A stretch of 64,000 bases of DNA from Mycobacterium gordonae (GTDB taxonomy: Bacteria; Actinomycetota; Actinomycetes; Mycobacteriales; Mycobacteriaceae): assembly GCF_002101675.1 (NCBI RefSeq), contig NZ_LQOY01000151.1, forward strand, positions 1 through 64,000. The letters are read 5' to 3'. The notes beneath the pieces are model-generated. The model searched no databases. It was not told the DNA's origin and worked only from the letters and a program-made list of their open reading frames with translations. Position numbers and translations under genes: made by a program. Positions 48,217 to 55,214 of the stretch are shown here, one piece after another. How positions within the stretch are numbered: position 1 is the first letter of the stretch; every line of letters begins with the position of its first letter.

Positions 48217-49752
48217 GTGACCGCGCAGCAGCCCGAAGAAGACTTCAGTTCGCCTCGTGAAGAGTGTGGCGTATTCGGGGTCTGGGCCCCGGGTGAAGAT
48301 GTCGCCAAGCTCACCTACTACGGCCTCTACGCCTTGCAGCACCGCGGCCAGGAGGCCGCAGGCATCGCCGTCGCCGACGGATCACAGGTGTTGGTGTTCA
48401 AGGACCTCGGTTTGGTCAGTCAGGTATTCGACGAGCAGACGCTCGCGGCCATGGAGGGCCACGTCGCCATCGGACACTGCCGTTACTCCACCTCCGGCGA
48501 CACCACTTGGGAGAACGCCCAGCCGGTTTTCCGCAACACCGCCGCGGGCACCGGAGTCGCGCTGGGGCACAACGGAAACCTGGTCAACGCCGCCGAGCTT
48601 ATGGCGCGCGCCCGCGACGAGGGGCTGATCGCCAAGCGGGCACCCGCCCCGGCCACCACTGACTCCGACATTCTCGGGGCGCTGCTGGCTCATGGTGCGG
48701 CCGACTCCAGCCTCGAGCAGGCCGCGCTGGAACTGTTGCCGACCGTCCGCGGTGCGTTCTGCCTGACGTTCATGGACGAAAACACCCTCTATGCCTGCCG
48801 CGACCCCCACGGTGTGCGCCCGCTGTCACTCGGTCGGCTGGACCGCGGCTGGGTGGTCGCGTCCGAAACCGCCGCCCTCGACATCGTCGGCGCATCCTTC
48901 GTCCGGGACATCGAGCCAGGTGAACTGCTCGCCATCGACGCGGACGGAGTGCGGTCCACCCGCTTCGCGAATCCGACGCCGAAGGGCTGCATCTTCGAGT
49001 ACGTGTACCTGGCCCGCCCGGACAGCACCATCGGTGGCCGCTCGATTCACGGTGCCCGCCTCGACATCGGCCGCCAACTGGCCCGCGAATGCGCTGTCGA
49101 CGCCGACCTGGTCATCGGGGTCCCGGAGTCCGGGACCCCGGCTGCGGTGGGATACGCCCAGGAGTCCGGCATTCCGTACGGACAGGGCCTGATGAAGAAC
49201 GCCTACGTCGGGCGCACCTTCATTCAGCCGTCGCAGACCATCCGTCAGCTCGGTATCCGCCTCAAGCTGAACCCGCTCAAAGAGGTGATCCGCGGTAAGC
49301 GCCTGATCGTGGTGGACGACTCGATCGTGCGCGGCAACACCCAACGCGCGCTGGTGCGCATGCTGCGCGAAGCCGGGGCCGTGGAGGTGCATGTGCGCAT
49401 CGCCTCGCCGCCGGTGAAGTGGCCCTGCTTCTACGGCATCGACTTCCCCTCGCCGGCCGAGTTGATCGCCAACGCGGTCGAGGACGAAGGGGAGATGCTC
49501 GAGGCGGTCCGGCACGCGATCAACGCCGACACCCTCGGCTACATCTCGCTGCGCGGTCTGATCGCGGCCACCGAGCAGCCTGCCTCGCGGCTGTGCACCG
49601 CGTGCTTCGACGGCACGTACCCGATCGAACTGCCCAGCGAGAGTGCGCTGGGCAAGAACGTCATCGAGCACATGCTGGCCAATGCGGCGCGCGGCGCCGG
49701 CCTGGGCGACCTGGCGGGCCAGGACGCTCCGGAAGTGCCGGTCGGGCGCTGA
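48217..49752 (+). CDS. purF: Amidophosphoribosyltransferase
   Basis: 511 residues. It makes phosphoribosylamine from PRPP and glutamine, the first committed purine step. The Cys in REECGVFGVW becomes the N-terminal nucleophile after removal of about 17 residues. The PRPP loop is VVDDSIVRGNT. Cysteines in WPCFYGID and SRLCTACFDG fit the 4Fe-4S cluster of the B. subtilis-type enzyme. GTG 48217 is the start. purM follows 60 bases later. Confidence 0.97.
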   Translation: MTAQQPEEDFSSPREECGVFGVWAPGEDVAKLTYYGLYALQHRGQEAAGIAVADGSQVLVFKDLGLVSQVFDEQTLAAMEGHVAIGHCRYSTSGDTTWENAQPVFRNTAAGTGVALGHNGNLVNAAELMARARDEGLIAKRAPAPATTDSDILGALLAHGAADSSLEQAALELLPTVRGAFCLTFMDENTLYACRDPHGVRPLSLGRLDRGWVVASETAALDIVGASFVRDIEPGELLAIDADGVRSTRFANPTPKGCIFEYVYLARPDSTIGGRSIHGARLDIGRQLARECAVDADLVIGVPESGTPAAVGYAQESGIPYGQGLMKNAYVGRTFIQPSQTIRQLGIRLKLNPLKEVIRGKRLIVVDDSIVRGNTQRALVRMLREAGAVEVHVRIASPPVKWPCFYGIDFPSPAELIANAVEDEGEMLEAVRHAINADTLGYISLRGLIAATEQPASRLCTACFDGTYPIELPSESALGKNVIEHMLANAARGAGLGDLAGQDAPEVPVGR

Positions 49753-49798
49753 CCGGGGCTCTGCGGAGGTAACCGTCACCGGGGTACCTGCCGACCGG

Positions 49799-49804
49799 TA
49801 GCCT
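49799..49804 (+). promoter_or_regulatory. Predicted -10 hexamer for leaderless purM mRNA
   Basis: TAGCCT, 8 bases before ATG 49813. purM may also be read from the purF promoter. Confidence 0.3.
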
Positions 49805-49812
49805 TTATCGCG

Positions 49813-50907
49813 ATGACGGATCCCGAACAAAGCGCCAAACGCGGCGCGGGCAGCCAGGGCATCACCTACGCGACGGCCGGGGTGGACATAGAAGCCGGTG
49901 ACCGCGCTGTCGACTTGTTCAAGCCGCTGGCGGCCAAGGCCACCCGACCCGAGGTGCGCGGTGGGCTCGGCGGCTTCGCCGGGTTGTTCGCGCTCCGCGG
50001 CGATTACCGCGAACCGGTGCTGGCCGCCTCCACCGACGGTGTCGGCACGAAGTTGGCGGTCGCCCAGGCGATGGACAAGCACGACACGGTCGGCCTGGAC
50101 CTGGTCGCGATGGTGGTCGACGATCTCGTGGTGTGCGGCGCCGAACCGCTGTTCCTGCAGGACTACATCGCCGTCGGCCGGACCGTGCCGGAACGGGTCG
50201 CGGCGATCGTGAGCGGCATCGCCGAGGGTTGTGTGCGCGCGGGTTGCGCGCTGCTCGGGGGCGAGACCGCCGAGCACCCGGGGCTGATGGAACCGGACCA
50301 CTACGACATCTCGGCCACCGGCGTCGGCGTGGTGGAGGCCGACGACGTTTTGGGGCCGGACCGCGTCAAACCCGGTGACGTCATCATCGGGATGGGTTCC
50401 TCGGGGCTGCATTCCAATGGGTATTCGCTGGCGCGTGCGGTGCTGCTCGACATCGACCGGATGAACCTGGCCGGGTACGTCGAGGAGTTCGGGCGCACGC
50501 TGGGCGAGGAGCTACTGGAGCCCACCAGGATCTACGCCAAGGACTGCCTGGCGCTGGCCGCCGAGACACAGGTTCGCACCTTCTGCCATGTCACCGGAGG
50601 AGGGCTGGCGGGCAACCTCGAACGCGTCATCCCGCACGGTCTGGTCGCCGAGGTGGATCGCGGAACGTGGACGCCCGCGCCGGTATTCGCCATGATCGCG
50701 CAGCGCGGTCGCGTCGCCCGGCCGGAGATGGAGAAGACGTTCAACATGGGGGTGGGGATGATCGCCGTCGTCGCCCCTGAAGACACCGACCGTGCGTTGG
50801 CCATTCTGACCGCGCGGCACCTGGACTGCTGGGTGCTGGGCACCATTTGCAAGGGTGGAAAAGAAGGCCCGCGGGCGACGCTCGTCGGGCAGCATCCGAG
50901 ATTCTGA
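49813..50907 (+). CDS. purM: Phosphoribosylformylglycinamidine cyclo-ligase (AIR synthetase)
   Basis: 364 residues, family length. STDGVGTKLAVAQ (about residue 75), MVVDDLVVCGAEPLFLQDY and the C-terminal HVTGGGLAGNLERVIP are diagnostic. It closes the imidazole ring of AIR, directly after the PurL/PurQ/PurS step. It starts 60 bases behind purF. Confidence 0.97.
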   Translation: MTDPEQSAKRGAGSQGITYATAGVDIEAGDRAVDLFKPLAAKATRPEVRGGLGGFAGLFALRGDYREPVLAASTDGVGTKLAVAQAMDKHDTVGLDLVAMVVDDLVVCGAEPLFLQDYIAVGRTVPERVAAIVSGIAEGCVRAGCALLGGETAEHPGLMEPDHYDISATGVGVVEADDVLGPDRVKPGDVIIGMGSSGLHSNGYSLARAVLLDIDRMNLAGYVEEFGRTLGEELLEPTRIYAKDCLALAAETQVRTFCHVTGGGLAGNLERVIPHGLVAEVDRGTWTPAPVFAMIAQRGRVARPEMEKTFNMGVGMIAVVAPEDTDRALAILTARHLDCWVLGTICKGGKEGPRATLVGQHPRF

Positions 50908-50944
50908 ACAGATTCAGTGCCGTTGGGCACCTGGGTCTGTCAGG

Positions 50945-51124
50945 TCAGCGGCGCCAGCTGTCCTCGTCGTCCCATGAATCGCCCTCGACATGGTCGGATT
51001 CATCGGTGCTGGTGCTCGTCCCTGACAACTCGCGCTGAAGCCGCGTGAAGTCGGTCTGCGGGGAGCTGTATTTCAGTTCTCGAGCAACCTTGGTCTGCTT
51101 TGCCTTAGCCCGGCCGCGGCCCAT
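50945..51124 (-). CDS. DUF3073 small protein (Rv0810c-like)
   Basis: 59 residues from ATG 51124, which has GAGGGGG upstream; the frame is open to 51268 but the family begins MGRGRAKAKQTKVAREL. A basic N-terminal half and an acidic tail rich in Asp, Glu and Ser (DESDHVEGDSWDDEDSW). Conserved in actinobacteria; function unknown. A long hairpin lies in its leader or promoter at 51143-51193. Confidence 0.85.
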   Translation of the reverse strand: MGRGRAKAKQTKVARELKYSSPQTDFTRLQRELSGTSTSTDESDHVEGDSWDDEDSWRR

Positions 51125-51142
51125 GGGGGGACCCCCTCGCGA

Positions 51143-51193
51143 AATAACGGAGCGGCCTACGAGTAGGCGGCTCCGATCTCTAGTGTCGTTATT
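51143..51193. promoter_or_regulatory. Nested inverted repeats upstream of the DUF3073 gene
   Basis: An inner 12-bp stem (51149-51160 with 51163-51174, one mismatch, 2-base loop) sits inside an outer AATAACG/CGTTATT pair (51143-51149 and 51187-51193). It begins 19 bases before ATG 51124. It may be a 5' leader structure, or the back end of transcription from the YgfZ-like gene. The rest of 51194-51274 shows nothing recognised. Confidence 0.5.
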
Positions 51194-51274
51194 GTCCTGA
51201 CGACAGCTTACCGTGCCGCGCGGCCGAAGGTGGGCGCGCCCTGCCCGGCCGCACATGGCGGATGTCACGTTGAC

Positions 51275-52378
51275 TCATCGGGCGCCGCCGCGTAACCGGT
51301 CGACCGCCAGCCTCCCCGCGCCCACCCCATCCACCGGTGGCAGCGAGTCCGCGTCGATCACCGCGGCGACCTCGCCGTTGGCGCCTGTCGTCAGTTGCGT
51401 GTCGGCGGGGATGCCGCGCTTCACCAGCGCCAGCGCGACCGGTCCGAGGTCGACGTGCTCGACGACCGTTCCCAGCCGTCCTACGGCGCGACCGCCGGCG
51501 AGCACCGCGGCCCCCGTTTCCGGCCGGTCCGCCGAACCGTCGAGGTGCAACAGAACCAGCATCCGCGGCGGCTTGCCCAGATTGTGCACGCGGGCCACCG
51601 TCTCCTGGCCGCGGTAGCAACCCTTGTCCAGGTGCACCGCTCCCGCGCCGGGACCGCCGATCCAGCGCACTTCGTGCGGGATGGTGCGCTCGTCGGTGTC
51701 GACGCCGAGCCGCGGACGCAGGGCCGCCACCCGGTGGGCCTCGTAGGCCCACACACCGGCCGGGCGCACACCGGCCTGGGTCAGCCGCTGCCGCCAGTCC
51801 CCGGTCGTGTCGCGCGGCACCAGCAGATCAAGCTCGACCGGGCCATTCGGAGTGCTCGGCATCCGGCGCAGAAAGCCGCCGCCGGGCAACGGCACGGCCA
51901 ACCATTCCCGCGGAAGTGCGTCCACCCCCAACGCGGCCAATACCGGCGCATCCGCCAGCCGCGGCCCGATCAGCGACAACACCGATAGGTCGGCGGCGGC
52001 CGGCGCAACGTCCGACCAGAAGACCATTTTGCGCAGGTAGCCCAGCAATGGTTCGCCGCGCCACGGCTCGGTGTCCAGGTAGGTGGTGCCGCCCAACTCG
52101 GTCTGCAACCAGTGATCCTCCACCCGGCCCTGGCCGTCTAGGCTCAGGTTTTGCGTGCTGGCGCCTTCGGGTAGCTCGCTGACGTGCTGGGTGGAGATGT
52201 TGTGCAGCCAGGCGCGGCGATCCGCTCCGGTAAGCGTGATCACCGCGCGGTGCGAGCGGTCGACGAGAATCGCGTCGGTTTCGCCCGCCCGCTGCTCACC
52301 GAGCGGGTCGCCGTAGTGCCAGATCGCGCCGGCGTCGGGGCCGGGATCGGGGGCAGGGACTGGATTCATGTGCGCCAC
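51275..52378 (-). CDS. Folate-binding YgfZ/GcvT-like protein (Rv0811c-like)
   Basis: 367 residues. The family hallmark KGCYRGQETVAR with its Cys lies near residue 240; LTGADRRAWLHNISTQHV is the N-terminal folate-fold block. YgfZ proteins help repair or assemble iron-sulfur clusters using folate. GTG 52378 lies 6 bases after TAGAGT, a leaderless pattern. It is divergent from the PabC-like gene. Confidence 0.9.
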   Translation of the reverse strand: MAHMNPVPAPDPGPDAGAIWHYGDPLGEQRAGETDAILVDRSHRAVITLTGADRRAWLHNISTQHVSELPEGASTQNLSLDGQGRVEDHWLQTELGGTTYLDTEPWRGEPLLGYLRKMVFWSDVAPAAADLSVLSLIGPRLADAPVLAALGVDALPREWLAVPLPGGGFLRRMPSTPNGPVELDLLVPRDTTGDWRQRLTQAGVRPAGVWAYEAHRVAALRPRLGVDTDERTIPHEVRWIGGPGAGAVHLDKGCYRGQETVARVHNLGKPPRMLVLLHLDGSADRPETGAAVLAGGRAVGRLGTVVEHVDLGPVALALVKRGIPADTQLTTGANGEVAAVIDADSLPPVDGVGAGRLAVDRLRGGAR

Positions 52379-52384
52379 CCGTCA

Positions 52385-52390
52385 ACTCTA
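52385..52390 (-). promoter_or_regulatory. Predicted -10 hexamer for leaderless YgfZ-like mRNA
   Basis: TAGAGT on the minus strand, 6 bases before GTG 52378. Confidence 0.4.
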
Positions 52391-52456
52391 CGGCGACGCG
52401 GCCCGACCTCCGCCGAGCGTGAAGTCAGCCGCACGCCCGGTGCCGGCCCGGCCCGT

Positions 52457-52462
52457 TAGGCT
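52457..52462 (+). promoter_or_regulatory. Predicted -10 hexamer for leaderless PabC-like mRNA
   Basis: TAGGCT, 8 bases before ATG 52471. Confidence 0.35.
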
Positions 52463-52470
52463 CACTCCCC

Positions 52471-53346
52471 ATGACGGGTGTGGTCGTCACTCTGGACGGC
52501 GAAGTCCTGGACTCGGCGACGCCGCTGTTGCACGCCGACGATCTGGCGGCGGTGCGGGGCGACGGAATATTCGAGACGCTGCTGGTCCGGGACGGCAGGG
52601 CGTGTCTGGTCGAGTCTCATCTGCAGCGGCTGACCCACTCGGCGAAGCTGATGGACCTGCCCGAACCGGACCTGGCGCAGTGGCGGTGCGCCATCGATGT
52701 GGCGACCCGGCAGTGGCTGACGATCACCGGCGACGAGGCGGCGATGCGGTTGATCTACAGCCGCGGCCGGGAGAACGACCCCAGTGCTGCTACGGCATAC
52801 GTAATGGTCAATCCCGTCCCGGACCGGGTGACCGCGGTGCGCCGCGACGGTATCGCCGCGATCACGCTCGACCGCGGGCTGCCCGCCAACGGCATTGACA
52901 CCATGCCCTGGCTGCTGGCTGGAGCGAAGACGCTGTCCTACGCGGTCAACATGGCGGTGCTGCGCCACGCCGCCCGCCAGGGCGCCGGTGATGTCATCTT
53001 CGTCAGCTCCGACGGCTACATCCTGGAAGGACCACGCTCGACGGTGGTCATCGCCGTCGAGGGCGAAGACGGCCGCCCGTGCCTGCTCACCCCTCCGCCC
53101 TGGTATCCGATCCTGCGGGGAACCACCCAGCAGGCGCTGTTCGAAGTTGCGCGCGCGCAGGGGTACGACTGCGACTATCGCGCGCTGCGGCCAGCGGATC
53201 TCGTCGCGGCGCAAGGTGTCTGGTTGGTGTCGAGCATGACGTTGGCCGCGCGTGTGCACACCCTCGACGGGCGGTGGCTGCCGCGGTCTTCCTTCGCCGA
53301 CACCTTCGCCGAACTGGTCGACGCTGCCATCGTCCTTGATCGCTGA
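52471..53346 (+). CDS. pabC: Class IV aminotransferase / aminodeoxychorismate lyase (PabC-like, Rv0812)
   Basis: 291 residues. The PLP Lys is in WLLAGAKTLSYAVNM, close to residue 152; RGDGIFETLLVRDG near the start and SSDGYILEGPRSTVVI with GTTQQALFEVA are class IV signatures. The family splits between 4-amino-4-deoxychorismate lyase (folate) and branched-chain or D-amino-acid transaminases; the folate neighbour YgfZ weakly favours the former. Confidence 0.88.
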   Translation: MTGVVVTLDGEVLDSATPLLHADDLAAVRGDGIFETLLVRDGRACLVESHLQRLTHSAKLMDLPEPDLAQWRCAIDVATRQWLTITGDEAAMRLIYSRGRENDPSAATAYVMVNPVPDRVTAVRRDGIAAITLDRGLPANGIDTMPWLLAGAKTLSYAVNMAVLRHAARQGAGDVIFVSSDGYILEGPRSTVVIAVEGEDGRPCLLTPPPWYPILRGTTQQALFEVARAQGYDCDYRALRPADLVAAQGVWLVSSMTLAARVHTLDGRWLPRSSFADTFAELVDAAIVLDR

Positions 53347-53394
53347 GCGCTTAAATCTGTTGTCGCCGGGCCGGAGTCGCGGTAGCGTCGGCTT

Positions 53395-53587
53395 TACACA
53401 AGAAGGGAGGTGGTCCGCGAAATTGATAGCTTCATGGACATGTGAGGTGGCTGCGCGCTAGCTGCATCGGCTCGGAAGAGTCAGCGATCTACGCGCGCTG
53501 GCGAATTTCCCGCAGCCACCCGGCCCTCGAGCGTCCGGTCTGTCCAACCGGAGCGTCGCTCGGGGGCCGCTCCATTTCTCCGGACGA
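53395..53587 (+). ncRNA. Candidate structured non-coding RNA or leader (unclassified)
   Basis: A gene-poor stretch between two convergent coding regions. GGTGGCTGCG (53446-53455) pairs perfectly with CGCAGCCACC (53511-53520), and CCGGT/ACCGG around a 7-base loop (53538-53554) forms a second hairpin. Just before lies a strong ribosome-site-like AAGGGAGGTG followed by a tiny frame that ends at 53445, exactly where the first helix begins. Strand and function are guesses; it could instead be a terminator cluster for the PabC-like gene. Confidence 0.35.
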
Positions 53588-55093
53588 TTACTTGTTCGCC
53601 CTGGCCACGATCTGCTCGGCCAACTTCGCTCCGCCGTCGGTGATGTCGTTACCGCACGCCTGAACCTCGATCACGAGATCGCCGGCGGCACTGAGCGCAT
53701 GCTGGCAGGTTCGGGTGTTGTTGTCGGTTTCCGCACGCGTCATCGTGATCTTCGGCGCGGCGCCGTTGACCTCGCCGAAGTTCCACTCCGTGCTCTTGCT
53801 CGGACCGGTGAACGTGACGGTCTTGTTGGCGCACGCCCGCCACTTCCCTTCGGATGACTCGACAAACGCGCGAGCCTTCTCTGCCGACGGGAACTTCGCG
53901 ACAGCCTCGACCACCCGGTGGGCATCACCGGACGATTGGACGACCTGAGTGTGAATCCCGGTCGGGTCGTGCGGCCGGTACACCGATTCCTGGAACGGCT
54001 CGAAGGCCGACAGACACTCCGGATCGGACAACGTCCCCTGCGGGGCGCGCAGCTGGTCGCTGTGAGCACTTTCCTTCATGTTGGGGTCGCCCAGCACGGC
54101 GCCGATGTCGGCGGCGCCCAGCAGGATCGACGCGGTTTCGGTCGGAGCCCCGCCTGTGTTCGGGGCCCCGGCGGCAGCGCCGCTGGGCCTGGCCGCAGCC
54201 GGCTTGCGGGTGTTGCCACCGCTGGTGGCGAAGACCACGATCAACACGATTGCCACCACGGCGGCCAGTGCGGCGCCGCCGATGATGAGCAGCTTCTTGT
54301 TGGACTGCCCGCCGCTGGGCGCAGGTGCGGCGTGGCCCGCGGCCGGGCGGGCCTGCGGTGCGGCCGCCGGGGCCGACGGGGGTGCCGCCGCAGCGGCAGC
54401 GGGGGCGCTGGCCGGCGAGCCCGTCGGGGCACCGTCCTTCGCCTCGATCTCGGCCAGCACGTTGTCGATCTCGGTTCGGGTGCGGTAGGTGACGTCGTGG
54501 CGCATCCGCAACATGCGCAGCAGTTGGGCGATGTCGCTGCGCGCGCTCGGGTCGTCGCCGTCCTCGTCGAGTCCGGATCGCAACTCGACCAGCAACTGCA
54601 ACTGCTGCTGGGGAGTGAGCTCCTTCTCGGACAAGGTGTTTCCCAGCCGCATGATGTAACCGAACGGCACCGGCGGCTCGTCCGGCAACGGCGACGGCAG
54701 CGGCGGAGCCTTCGCGACCAGCGCGTGGATTGCGGTGACCAGTGCGATACCGGCGTCGACCGTCGGGTTCTGGTAGTCGATGATCTGCAGCGTGGAGACG
54801 GGATTGACGCGCACGCTGTCGACCGGACCCACCTGCACGGGCAGGATGGGCCGATTGAGGGCTTGGGCGTAGCGCAGCTCGGCCTGGCTCGGTTTGGATT
54901 GCAGCCAGTTGTTGGACAGCGCGACGATGAAGACATCGCACGAGCGAATCTGTTCCAGAATCGCGTTCCACCAGGCGTCCCCGCCACCGAGTTCCTGGTC
55001 GAACCACACCTTCTGCTGAGCCCGCTTCAAGGCGGTCGTCAGCGCGTCGAGCGACGTCCTGTCCTGGCTCGAGTAGCTGATGAATATGGCCAC
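53588..55093 (-). CDS. TIR-domain receptor with membrane segment and PknH-like external sensor
   Basis: 501 residues from GTG 55093 (GAGGAG upstream). Residues 1-130 are a TIR domain: MAIFISYSSQD, WFDQELGGGDAWW and NNWLQSKPSQAELRYA, where Glu72 takes the place of the catalytic NADase Glu. Next comes a helical segment (about 141-220), an Ala/Pro linker and one membrane span (about 268-289). The outer part (about 310-501) matches the PknH/LppH-type sensor, with four cysteines for two disulfides. It ends GGAKLAEQIVARANK. The TIR end faces the cytoplasm. The RyR-domain gene is 121 bases upstream on the same strand. Confidence 0.9.
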   Translation of the reverse strand: MAIFISYSSQDRTSLDALTTALKRAQQKVWFDQELGGGDAWWNAILEQIRSCDVFIVALSNNWLQSKPSQAELRYAQALNRPILPVQVGPVDSVRVNPVSTLQIIDYQNPTVDAGIALVTAIHALVAKAPPLPSPLPDEPPVPFGYIMRLGNTLSEKELTPQQQLQLLVELRSGLDEDGDDPSARSDIAQLLRMLRMRHDVTYRTRTEIDNVLAEIEAKDGAPTGSPASAPAAAAAAPPSAPAAAPQARPAAGHAAPAPSGGQSNKKLLIIGGAALAAVVAIVLIVVFATSGGNTRKPAAARPSGAAAGAPNTGGAPTETASILLGAADIGAVLGDPNMKESAHSDQLRAPQGTLSDPECLSAFEPFQESVYRPHDPTGIHTQVVQSSGDAHRVVEAVAKFPSAEKARAFVESSEGKWRACANKTVTFTGPSKSTEWNFGEVNGAAPKITMTRAETDNNTRTCQHALSAAGDLVIEVQACGNDITDGGAKLAEQIVARANK

Positions 55094-55214
55094 GGCAGTC
55101 TCCTCAATTGAGGGCAGGGGGAGGCGGATACGGCGAAACCGTCATGCGACGGTAGCGCATGGCACTGGTCCCAGCAATCGGCTCTGGCAAACCGGCAGCG
55201 CCGCGCGGCGGCCG

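Noticed and set aside
48826-50412. 528-codon minus-strand frame opposite purF and purM
   Set aside because: Antisense to two highly conserved purine genes; no recognisable domain.
53401-53430. KKGGGPRN-like peptide resembling the start of ribosomal protein L27
   Set aside because: The frame is only a few codons long, stops at once and has no continuation, so the match is chance.
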